Source of the DNA: Pogona vitticeps
Lineage: Eukaryota; Chordata; Lepidosauria; Squamata; Agamidae
Reading direction: 5' to 3'
DNA: 64,000 bases
Assembly (NCBI RefSeq): GCF_051106095.1
Contig: NC_135783.1
Coordinates: 183,164,947 to 183,228,946, forward strand
The notes below the pieces were generated by a model that was not told the DNA's origin, did not search any database, and saw only the letters and a program-made list of their open reading frames with translations. The translations under genes and the position numbers were made by a program. This document shows, piece by piece, positions 21,218 through 32,200 of this stretch (position 1 is its first letter; each line of letters starts with the position of its first letter).

Positions 21218-21742
21218 TGTTACATACAGCACTGATGTTACCTGTCTGTCATGGGTTTGGAGGGAAAGTTCCATCCTATGGGGAGTGGAAGGCGGGACAT
21301 CAGGAGGAGGGGCTGTACTGTATATATATGTGATGCGTGTGTGGAGAAGTTCAGCAGACGCTGGGATGTGAAGAAGCAGCAGCTGGGAAGAAGAAGCTGG
21401 TGTGGGAGTCTGTGTGTCAGACAGGGTACTACTGTGTGTCAGAGTACCAACCTGATAGGTTCAGGTGTCTGTATGGTTAGCCAGAACTGATAGGTTCAGG
21501 GTCTGTGCTTCAAGTTAAGGGTTCTGTGTGAACCAAACTGTGTGCATGTATGAATGAGACTAAGCCACGTTACTATTTCTTATTCACCTGATTATTTTAT
21601 TTTGCCTGTGTGTTGTTTTAAATAAACCTTATTCTTTTATTTGTTGAAAATCCATCCCTGGTCTGTGTGACTTCTTATAGGGAATGGTTGGTGGCAGCTT
21701 AGTTAACGTGTGGCAGATCCCAGTAGGTCTGGGTTTGTCACA
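21218..21742 (+). repeat. 3' LTR of Gmr1-like copy 2
   Basis: 525 bp, with the same ends and length as the 5' LTR. No difference was noticed when read side by side. Confidence 0.95.
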
Positions 21743-21859
21743 TTCTCCTCGACCCTCTGCCTCTGTAAAACACATCTAGGGGGACAGCAAGAGGTGAGGA
21801 ATCTGCTGATATTTGTTCCACTGGTATAATCGGAGGCAACCCATGGTTAGACTCTAGTT

Positions 21860-21993
21860 TGCTTCTAATTGAGTCTCATTTCAGTACTACTGCTTGTGCT
21901 AATATTATCATATAATTCCCCTGTGGCAGCAGCTTCACTGGCTACTGGTCTCCTTCAATTCAAAGTGCTGGTTAAAACCTATAAAGCACTATA
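21860..21993 (+). mobile_element. L2-clade LINE 3' fragment, left part
   Basis: The segment CAGCTTCACTGGCTACTGGT and AATTCAAAGTGCTGGTTAAAA encode the LHWLLV...FKVLVKTYKAL block near the C-terminus of L2 LINEs. It is interrupted at a TA by the element 21994-22996 and resumes at 22997 with GCTTGGGTATAGGTTATCTG (the LG-GYL block). Confidence 0.75.
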
Positions 21994-22996
21994 CAGTGTT
22001 GCCTCAACTTATGAATGTCCCAACTTGCAACCAATTCAAGTTACGACCAGCTCCAGCCGCAAAATTTTGTTTTCACTTGCCGGCACTTCGAGTTATAAAC
22101 GGAAAAAAAATGTGGGGAAGGCAGGGAATTTGAACTGCTTTCATTTAACCATTGATCAGCAAAGAGGCTACTTCTCTGTAGCTCTTTCACCCCAGCGGTT
22201 AGAGAGTGTGGGTCCGGAGCGAGACTTCAGACTCCCTAGTACTGTAGTGTAGTGTAGTGTATGGGGGGGCATTTTTTTTAAATTGTTTACTTTTTGGATT
22301 TTTGCTTTTTGCTTTTTGACTTTCTGTTTTAAAACAGAGAGATTGCCTGTTCTAGGTGAGTACTGTATGTACAGGGTTTTTGCAGTGTGGGTTTGGGCTG
22401 GGGAGTTATGTTTCTATGCTCTGATGGGTCTTGCAGTGTGTATTTGTAACATTTTTAGTTTTTGTTCTATGGCTCCTAGGGTTTGTGTACTGTGACCTCT
22501 CTTTTGTTTTAAAAGGTGTTTGGTTTAAAAGGTGTTGGTTTAAAATGTGTGGGTTTAAAATGTGTTTTAGACTCCAAAGTCTCTACCCCCCGCCCGTCTT
22601 CTCTCTCTCTATCTTCTCTCTTTTTGTGCTTAAAAGCGCAAACTTTTGTCTGAGGGGTCTGTGTGCCCCAGTGATGACCTTCTTTCTTTCTTTCCTCTTT
22701 TCCCCATTGTTCCTTCCCTCCCTCCTTTCCTGGCCTTTTTTTAACCTAAGTCACCTTAGGTTTTAGAAAAAGTCTCCCCCTAGTGGTAATGGATGGATTA
22801 ACCGCTTTTCCATTAGTTCCTATGGGAACGAATGCTTCAACTTGCGACTGGCACCTCGAGATATGACCAAAAATGGCCGGAACAGATTAACTGCATTTCA
22901 ACGCATTCCTATGGGAAACGGTGCTTCGAGTTACGACCATTTCGAGTTATGACCATGTTCTGGAACGGATTAAGTTCGTAAGTCGAGGCACCACTG
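21994..22996. mobile_element. Mariner-like non-autonomous element, about 1.0 kb
   Basis: Inverted ends CAGTGTTGCCTCAACTTATG...AAGTCGAGGCACCACTG flanked by TA on both sides (21992-21993 and 22997-22998), the target duplication of Tc1/mariner elements. Inside, short GAGTTACGACC/GAGTTATGACC motifs recur near both ends (subterminal repeats). The middle is T-rich and carries no transposase. A GTAGT-type run (TAGTGTAGTGTAGTG) occurs near 22245-22260. Confidence 0.8.
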
Positions 22997-23033
22997 TATA
23001 GCTTGGGTATAGGTTATCTGACGTTTGTTCATT
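22997..23033 (+). mobile_element. L2-clade LINE 3' fragment, right part
   Basis: The short continuation of the L2 copy interrupted by the mariner-like element (TATAGCTTGGGTATAGG). It is too short to call on its own; the call depends on the left part. Confidence 0.6.
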
Positions 23034-23440
23034 TGTATGCTGCTTTTCTCCCTGTAGGGGACCCAAGGTAGCTTACAACAGAGAAAACAACAAATTAAAA
23101 AATATTATATAAATATATTTTAAAAACAATTAAACGTATATTAAGATTAAAAATCAAATCTAAAAACATTACAGAAACATTTACACACCTGTAAGTTAAA
23201 AACCAGCCTTTTTGAGATAACTTACTGCTTAAAGGCCTGTCTTTTCCTGAAGGGCAAGAGGGAGGCAAGAGGAAGGTGGCCAGTCAGGCTTCTCAGGGCA
23301 TTGCCTTCCAAAGCCTGGGAGCAGCCACTGAGAAGGCCTTGTCTCTCTTGTGTCCTCACCAAGCTATCTTGAGAAGGTGGTGGAACTGAGAGAAGGGCCT
23401 CCCCAGAAGATCTTCAGAACCAAGAAGGCATATATGGGGT
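23034..23440 (-). mobile_element. L2-type LINE 3' end, reverse orientation
   Basis: On the minus strand it contains GCCTTCTCAGTGGCTGCTCC and CTTTGGAATGCCCTG, the GLE/FGNAL-type C-terminal block. It ends GTTGTAAGCTACCTTGGGTC...CAGCATACAAATG, the usual 3' tail of L2-type LINEs of reptiles. It is AT-rich between 23085 and 23180 and lies opposite in orientation to the L2 pieces on both sides. Confidence 0.65.
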
Positions 23441-23935
23441 GATATGATCCTTCACATGATACACTGTATCTCCCCATATAACCCTCCTTGGGTTTCATAA
23501 TTATCCAGGGAGGTCCTCCTCTCAGTCCTCTTACTTTTGCAGATACACCGGTCAGGGACTCAAGAGAAGGGCCTTCTTGGTTGTTGCCCCAAGTCATGGA
23601 ATGCCCTGCCCCATGAGGCTAGGCTGGCTCTTCTCTCCTCACTTTTCAGGAGTGAATGAGACACCTTCATTCCAACAGATTTTTAGTGTTTAATGTGTAC
23701 ATTTAACATAGCCAGCTGCCCTGAGCTTGCTGGCCATTTATCCTTTTAGATGTACTTTCAAAATGGTTTTACAATTCTTAAATAGTTTTATATGACGATT
23801 TCAAGATTTCCATGTTTATAAAATTTTTAAATGCTTCTTTTTTATTATTATTCTTGTTTTAACGATCTGTAAACTGCCTTGGGTCCCACTGCTGGGAGAA
23901 AGGTGGCATAGAAGTGCAATAAAGAAAATACTAGC
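23441..23935 (+). mobile_element. L2-type LINE 3' end, plus orientation
   Basis: It encodes remnants around GGCCTTCTTGGTTGTTGCCC and ATGGAATGCCCTGCC (VAP--WNALP block of L2). It ends AAACTGCCTTGGGTCCC...GAAAGGTGGCATAGAAGTGC followed by AATAAAG, a typical L2 3' UTR. Confidence 0.7.
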
Positions 23936-24393
23936 ATTTTCCCTAAAGGTCTAATTCCTGAGGTTTTGAGACAATTCTGTGTATTGCCAAAGAACTGTTT
24001 TCTTTTTCACAAAAATCCCGGCCTTTCAGTCTTAGAAACAATCACGACTTTTCTGAGAAACAGCACTTGTCGCTTCAGCACTTCAAAGGGCAAAGCCTAT
24101 TCATTGTGTGTTACCCTACAGATGTTTACCATAGGCTAGGATATTTATGTAACCAACACTGTAAATGCTTGATGCCTTTCTTGCCTTCAGTGTCCTATTT
24201 CACTCTGGCCCCACTCCAGGCCTGGCCCTGCCAACAGGCCGGGTGAGGTAGTTGCCCCAGGGCTGCAGATTGGCTGATCCTTTGCTGCTAACATGGCAGG
24301 CTTTTTCCTTGTTTTTTTGAAGAGTTCTTTGAAAGATATTCACTTTTTCTGTCTCTCTTCATCTTTCTCTCTTCCTGGAACACATAATTCCAC
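23936..24393. other. Unassigned non-coding DNA
   Basis: Nothing recognised. It ends at the target site of the next Sauria SINE. Confidence 0.35.
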
Positions 24394-24410
24394 TGATTTT
24401 GTTTGTAAGG

Positions 24411-24713
24411 TAAAGATAAAGGTTCCCCTTGACAATTTTTGTCCAGTCGTGTTCGACTCTAGGGGGCGGTGCTCATCCCCGTTTCCAAGCCATAGAGCCA
24501 GCGTTTGTCCGAAGACAATCTTCTGTGGTCACATGGCCAGTGTGACTTAGACACGGAACGCTGTTACCTTCCCACCAAGGTGGTCCCTATTGATCTACTT
24601 GCATTTGCATGCTTTCGAACCACTAGGTTGGCGGGAGCTGGGACAAGCGACGGTCTTCTGACCCTGCAGCACAGGCTTTTGCGGTTTAGCCCACAGCGCC
24701 ACCACGTCCCTTT
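24411..24713 (-). repeat. Sauria SINE with internal deletion
   Basis: Same family and orientation as the copy at 10892. A block of about 40 bp around the GATCGAATCC-type B box is missing: the GTCGCTTGTCC segment joins directly to the GGTCAGAAGAC segment. It is flanked by a perfect 17-bp duplication TGATTTTGTTTGTAAGG (24394-24410 and 24714-24730), the mark of LINE-driven insertion. Confidence 0.92.
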
Positions 24714-24730
24714 TGATTTTGTTTGTAAGG

Positions 24731-25537
24731 GTGGCAAAAAGGAGTAGAGCCAGCTTTAACAGCAATCCTATTCCCTCTCCTGAACTCCCCTCAACAGGTT
24801 CAGGGAGGCACTGGACCCGCACCCCCAGAGTTAAAGGACACATTCTCATTTCATGCTGGCTTGATTAATGAATCCTGACTAATTGTGTGAAAGATTCCAG
24901 ACCTTGACTGGGTGAGTTCAGCTTATTGTTTGGCCAACACTAGCAAGCATGTCAAAAGAAGAAATGTTTAGTTTTCCAGCACTGAAGCTAAACGAGGGCA
25001 GCTTGGAGCAACACCCACTGCTTTGAAGAGATGTTACTATGCTCTGCTAAATCCGTAGACCTCTAGCTGAAAGCCTCCCCAACCACCACCTTCTTGCCTC
25101 TCGTGGGTTTCAAACAGATCTTGCTCCTTCTCCAAGCACAAGCAAGATGTATCAGTTAATGCACAGGTAGACAGATTTTGCATTTCAGGGTTTCAATATT
25201 TCAGTTTTATATCCTTTTCCTCAAAAAGAATTCTGATGAGACCTAGAGGAGTTGTGTTATTCACCCCACCCCACCCCTGATCTAATACTTGGGTATACTG
25301 CTCTGAAAGCTACCCCCCCCCCAAAAAAAAAAAACATTAAACAAAAAGGGCAGGGTGGAGGGAGAGGAAAGGCAAGGCAAGACAAAAGAAAGACTGCTTT
25401 TCAAAGCGTACTTCTCAGTCTGCCCACATCAGAATAAGAGACAACTAGTTCTTTGAAGTTCAGGACACCGAATTCTCACCCAATCTGCAGGGGCATAAAA
25501 AGGAAAGTTGTTTTATAAATCATGTGTGTGGCTGGTG

Positions 25538-25584
<47 letters not shown>

Positions 25585-26226
25585 TCACACACACACAAAT
25601 ACACACTCACCTTGCTCACATCAAAAATCAGGAGCAGAGGGCTTTAGGGAACTTGCTACTCAACCCTAGAAAGATTGAGCCATGCTGTGATTGCCTGTTC
25701 CGTGCAGAAACAGAATGTACTGGCCCTGTGAAATTAGGATCTGAGCTTCGTGCTAAAGAAAAAAAAAAGTTCTACATAGCTGGCATATATAGTGATCTTG
25801 ATGACCAGGCTTGTGATATGCCACTGGGATCTTGCCCATGTACTTTTGCAACCACCTTCTGCAACAGACCTTCCTCATCCTTGCTGGAAAAAATGTAATC
25901 TTGCCTGCTGCTCCTCTAGCATTGCGCGTCTATAGGGCACATGATGTGTATCTGCCACCAAACTCTGGGTGCGTGTGACTACATTTCCAAGCCAAATCAC
26001 AGCAATCTGGCTTTGCATCAGCTTGATTCACAGTCTCTTTTACAACCCTATTCAGCTCAGGTGACCTTACAACTGTTTTAGGGATGGTAATCCTTTTCCT
26101 GAAATTGCCTTCAAGTGCTGTTAATTTTATGGTTCAACATCAAGGTTAATAATCTGAAAAACAGTTCTAGCCTACTAGCATTACATAGATAGACACTATT
26201 CGAAGTAGCAGCCATTGAGAACATAC
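24731..26226. other. Non-coding DNA, probably CDK15 intron; microsatellite inside
   Basis: It lies just downstream (minus-strand sense) of the last CDK15 exon found. It holds a compound (CT)n(CA)n microsatellite at about 25541-25600 and a C/A homopolymer patch at 25313-25335. No further kinase exon was recognised. Confidence 0.5.
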
Positions 26227-26290
26227 CTGGCTTATAACGTTGAAACTTGGAAAGTCCTGGCCAAGTTTCCTCCATTGGGGATCCCAGTAC
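26227..26290 (-). CDS. CDK15: CDK15 exon 10 (C-lobe, [12 protein letters not shown])
   Basis: A 64-bp exon with acceptor TTGCAG and donor GTATGT. It encodes [20 protein letters not shown], equivalent to VLG-PTEDTWPGVSKL in mammalian CDK15. It ends in phase 1. This is the last CDK15 exon that could be recognised. Confidence 0.92.
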
Positions 26291-29200
26291 CTGCAAGAAG
26301 CAAAAAGTCCGATAAATAAGGATAATAATAACAACAGAACATATCAATTTCCCTTTTAACTACATGTGTGCAGCAGACTAGATTCTAGCTGTTGTAAAAC
26401 TCTTGAAAAGGCACTCAACAGGATTTTTTTTTGTCAGGAATGTTGGTCCTTCAAAGGTCTGTGAGTGACTGCACCAACAGCAGCCATCTGAACACAACTG
26501 TGGTTGTCAAGATCACTATGCGATTGAATTTAGACCCAAGGTGCTCCCCTGGAAAGCAGGATCGCACGGATGAGTGACTCTCTCTCTCTCGCTCTCTCTC
26601 TCTCAACAGTAGCAAAAGCTCTGCTCAGAATGACAGGCACTCCGAAGCCCCTTACCATGGCTGTGTGAGAGGCCCCTGCTGTTGTGAGATGAAAGGGAAT
26701 AGATAGTAAACGGCTCATCTGACAGGTGTTCAAAAACAATTCAGGGCACAATTCAAAGACAATGTTTCTGGGTCTCACGAACTCTCCTGCATCTTGATAA
26801 GGAGGTCGGAGTCCACCTGGGACTCTGCCCTCGAGCACTGAAATCCATGCCAATAAAAGACAAGACAGCCCAAAGCTGGCTGGATAAATGAATGATGCCA
26901 GAATAAGTTATTCTGTATAATGTTTGCCTCTGCCAAGCACTGTTGTCATAGAGCTCCTTTTAAAAAGTACACTCAGCAAACTCCAAAGGCAAGACGCTTC
27001 AGCTAGTACATTTGGAAATCCAATGTTCACAACAACAGTGGTACAGATATGATTCCCCTCCACTTCTGTCTCCGGGATTTTGTTTTTTTCCAGATTTAAT
27101 AGAAATTCATAAGGCAAAGGAGAGGGATTTATACCAGTTTGAATTGATTCAGAATTCAAACTACAAGATGCCACTTATTACGTTCAAAAATCCAATGGGC
27201 TGAAGTGGATGGGTTTCTCATAATTGGGCAAGCTACATTTTCAAAATGTAATTCATTGTGTAACTTAACCTTCCTATGACCAAAGAGCCTATTACCATTA
27301 ACACTGCAAAAAGATTTTAGGTAATCATTACTTCTACTTTATATTTGGGTATGTATTTTTTTTTAAAATCCATCTGAAAAAAGTAAGAAAAGGGTGAGTG
27401 TGGGGGTAAATGTGAATGGATAAATATTACTTGTTGGCTGAAATTCTGTTTCGTAACTTAAAAACAGCATAAGGCTGATGTCATCAGCAGGAGCAATCTG
27501 TTGGAAATCTCTTCATACTTCAGTCCAGAGGTACCCACAATGAAAGCCATGGGAGCCTCAGGACAGAAGAAGGAAATGCTAAATTAAAAAAAAAAATTGC
27601 CCGTACTGATAAGATCAGGAGCCATACACAAATGCAAGAAATGGAACTGGAATTTAGTCATTACATAGAAAAAACAGCAGTGTTATTATAATAAAAGGAA
27701 TATAATTATGTCTTTATTACTTCCAAAGAAATAAATTATATTTTGTCTTCTTCACAGTGGGCTTTGTCCGAGATAATGTGCTAATGTGCCTATTTTCCAT
27801 CTTGCATTGAGTTTATCTAAAAATTTCCATGACTTTAACAGCATAACAAATGTTGTATTTCCCCCCCCCCTTAAAAAAACACACATTTCATCTGCTAAAG
27901 ACTGGGAGAACTGCATGCATAGCTGGGCATAACGAAGGCTTCAGATGGGGTTTTTTAAGCATATGTATTTGGCTGAGGAATGTTTGGGGGAGAGAGATTC
28001 TACAAATTGAAAAGGAGCCTCTTCTTACCTACTCACGTCTATATTGGGCAATTTTCTAATCTGGGGGATAGTTTTGCTATTGTTTTGACATGCTTTTGCT
28101 TTTTTAAGACTTCAAAAGCCTTCAGAAACCTTCATTTTGTGAAATAAAGAAAATAACGGAACCCTAAAATGTCCTTTCAGAATGAATAGACCACCGGAAT
28201 GTCCATAAGAAAGATATTCAGACTGCTGAGGATTGCTGATATTGTAGGGCAGCATCTCACTAGGCAGGGAACGCTTGGCCCTCCATTGCTTTCGTATACA
28301 ACTCACACACTAGCCTGACTCAGCACAGCCAATGGAAAGGAATGTGGGACAACGTTCAAAGCATCTGGGGGGGGGGCAAAGCTTCCCCACACTGACCGTG
28401 ACACCCACACACAATATTTCTTTTATCAACCAGTTAATAATGGCAGGTGGTAAGATCTGATTTGGGATGTTTCTGGTGTTGGGTTTATTTGGTTGTTTTT
28501 AAAATCATTGTACAAAAATTTGAACAATTGAATTTTTATTTACTAATATTTCAATTGCAGTTGATTAAATTGGGCTGCAAGGTACTTTCAGCGATATATG
28601 TTAGAAAATCAACATACACATAATATTAAAATAAGAGTGTAGGAAGAGGGAACAGAAGCCCAGCAACTTTACTTTTGTGTGCCCCTTTCAGCTTGCCCTC
28701 AGTTCAACTGATCTCATTTCTTTGATAAGACAGATACTGTATCAAAGGAATGTGAATTATTCTTAGTATTTTCAGAAAACCACCAAATATGGTTCAGCTT
28801 ATTGGGCACAACCCTAAACTTAACACATTGGGGCTATCATTCAAATGCTCTTCTCCAATGCATGAAACAGGGAGAGCAACAGACACAGAGAGAGAGAAAG
28901 AGAGAGAAAATATGTGTAGTTGATCCTTTTGCATGCTAACGATTTTTCCTTGCAGGTTCTCGGCAATGTGCCATTGTACTCACCGCCCAGATCTTCTCCA
29001 ATTGTTCAAAGGTGTTACAAACTCCTGGAAACAGTGGCTGTCCCTGAAACATCTCAATGAAGATACAGCCAGCACCCCTGAGTGGGAAAAAAATGATATC
29101 CACTTCATTCCATCACATACACAACAGAGACTGTAAATACATAACCAACACAGACATGTTCAAGTGTTACTGCATCTGGTGTCATCAACAGTTAAAAGGA

Positions 29201-32200
29201 AGCACTCCTTTGTCGGTTTCTCCACAAGAGCCGTGACCCCTCTGAAGACAGATTCCTGTTCCACATGCAAGCAAGAGTCAAGATCTTCCAGGGTTTGTGC
29301 TCATGGCAGAGCTGACATACAAGCAGGAAACTCATTTCTTCAGATATGGCATGAAGGAAATGACCATGGTGATTGTGCTGCTGGATATAACACTAAACTA
29401 AGAGCTTGTGTCTTGTCCAAGTCAAGATGAAAGAGAACAGGATGCATTCATGACCGTGTTTTCTACTGAAAGGAAATTGTGTGTACAAATATGAAATAAT
29501 ACCTATCGGCATGTTCAGGGAGGGGTCCCAACTGATCTAAAACATACGCCCCCCCAAGAGACAATCTTATCATGCTTAAGGGAATCCAGATGATCACTTC
29601 TGTCCTGGATCACCTCCTCCAGAGGGGAAATAACTACATGGTTGGCCATGTTTCCACGTTACTGACTTTGGAGTCATTTTAGACCTTTTGGTTTTTTATG
29701 ATGCAAGCCTGTTTGGCCATCACTGCCTGGTGACAGATTCTGAAGGAACGTGGGGTGGGGGAAACTACCACTTTTAAGGTTTACATATGGGGGCTGGATT
29801 CAGTACATTTTTTTAAAAAAATGGTGTGAGAAAGATCAGAGTGATTGACATTGGAAATTCTACTCAGTAGGGGAAATGGCAATTGACGGTAAGAAGAATT
29901 ATAGTTGCAGGAACTTGATTTTATGAGGTGAGGGCTGGAGAAAGCTGAGGTGAATAGCTGAAGCCCACCTGAATATTAAGCTGTTCTACTGTGTGTTGGT
30001 AATTATGCTGTGCTGGTGAAGATCAGAAGAAGGGAACAGGTGGTTGTGTTGTATCTGGAGGCTGGGGAACATGACAGGAGCTTCCTCAAAGAATAGGAGG
30101 ACTGTGAACAATCTAGGTATCCCCTGGGCAACAATAGAAGCCCTGTCGGCTGATTCCTCCACTCCAAAAGAACCATTGGATTACCTACACATGATGAAGA
30201 AGACCAGGAGGCTGTCCTTTAGCATAAGAAGCGTATCTTACTTTTTTATTGATAGACATTATTTTATTAATAACTTAATAAAAATGTAAAGAAAAAAAAG
30301 AAGCTTCGCTTACACCGGTTGCTTTTTCAAAACCATCTGAACTATTCAAGAAGCCAGAAATATTACAGGAGGAGCTTCCAAGAGATTGTATGTAGTAGCT
30401 GGACCTGTTTACGAGTGACTTGACCTGGGGCAGAGGATCAGGGAATTTGACTGAAGGTTAAAAAACAAAAATACTTAAATGTTTCTTGATCCTTAAGAAA
30501 GGGTCATTAAAACACTTGGGTACAAGCAGACAGCCATTGTCCGGCTGTTTGTCCCATAGTCCTCACTATTCACTGTTCATCCCAGTATCTTCTGTGACAA
30601 TCAGAAAACGTTACTGCTACTTCTGAGTAGATCTGAATAATATTTGCATGAGTACTCAGTACATTTTGCTCAATCCTCCACCATGTTGCTTTTATTTTTG
30701 TTCTTCTTGTTTTGCTACCATTGCCGTGTTTTCTCCCCCTCCCCATTTTTTTTGGCTTGGAATTGTATTGTGTGACTCATTGTTGCCGTCCTTCCAGAAC
30801 ACTGCTGGGTGTGTCTTCAGAATATAGACTGAAAGTGTAGGAGTGAACACGTTTGCATCTTCCCTCCCACTGTTTTGCAGTGCCATGAAAATAACTTTCC
30901 TTCCCAGATCACTTTCAGATATGATAATCATTCTTAATGCTCCATCACTTGGCAGTTCAAACATGTTTTGTGCTATACTGATATACTGATAAACCATTTC
31001 AGCACTTTTTAGTTGTTAATTTTTCATAAAAAGACCTTGACTCAAGAGCCATATACAATGGAAGCATGAAATAAATATGGATTAAAAGAATTAGAAAAAA
31101 ACATGTCTGCCAAACTGTAGTTTTAAGTGATGATTACTTCTTCCAGACTATACCAATATAGACCCAAACAATTCCAGACCCCTGTCTTTGTTTTTTTAAA
31201 AGGACTTTGAACAATATGCAGTGGAATCATGAAATATACATGCATTACAAAAAAAAACTGGTAAATTCATGTCTCAAAAAACTGTGGCTTTAACTGAAAT
31301 GATTAGTCTTGTTCAGGTTTTGTGCTGTACTGGTATTTTCTTAAACCATTTCAACATGATACTGATTGTTAGTTTAAATTGAATCAACAACTATCTGCAA
31401 CTGAAGTATGCAACAGATTTTCAAAAAAAATCTTTGGTAAATCTATGTCTTCAAAACTTGTAATTTAGAGTCAGGAATGCATGAGGGCATGCAACCAAAG
31501 CAGAGAGAACAAAATATAAAAAGAAGTGTAAAGGGTGGAGAAAAGGGTGGTGATACCGGTAGAGGAGGAGGAGGAGGAGTTAAGGATGGAGGGGGCTACA
31601 GGAGAAATGTTGCTAACATCACCCACTGTGATGTTACCAACCATCCTGGAATAAAAGAAACTTGGGCATGGGGATGATATGACCATTATGGTCTGTGACT
31701 GTGCAGCATAAGGAATGTGATGCAGCAGGGGACAACCAATCATTGTCTGGTCATTCCCTTAGTGTCTCCAAGCTTTCAATCCCAGAGTTTAAGTGCCAAT
31801 ATTCTCTTATGTACATTCTTTCAATAAAAATTGTATTGATCCCAGTGCTGGTGGCTACTTTATGCCGAAGCTTATCAAAATAAACTACTAGGACGTTCTG
31901 AGGTATTTCAAGGGAATAGGAATGGCACAAATTGTCAACCTGGGAAATCTCTTCATTCAATGTTGGGCACAATTTAAATTAAATATTGAAGTTACACAGT
32001 TGACAGTTTCAGGAAGGAGCAGATAATTCTGTTTCCGTCTTAAATCTCCAAGTCATTTAACACCTGAGGACTTTCAAAGAGTCAAGGAAAGTTGTTTCCT
32101 GTACCTTGATTCCAAAAACTGTTTTGGTGTAATCGAAGGATTTGACGATGCTCATAGACAACTAGGTTCTCTTCAGACCCTTCAACATTCTGCATATATT

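Larger units (their letters stand above)
15556..21742 (+). mobile_element. Gmr1-like Ty3/gypsy LTR retrotransposon, copy 2; looks whole
   Basis: A 6187-bp plus-strand element. It has two 525-bp LTRs that look identical by eye, TG...CA ends, a perfect 5-bp target duplication TTCTC (15551-15555 and 21743-21747), a putative primer-binding site just after 16080, a polypurine tract AAAGAGGGGAGG at 21206-21217 and one uninterrupted gag-pol frame. Integrase precedes reverse transcriptase, as in the Gmr1 group. There is no envelope gene. A 275-bp AT-rich non-coding stretch separates pol from the 3' LTR. The identical LTRs indicate a very recent insertion. Confidence 0.95.
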
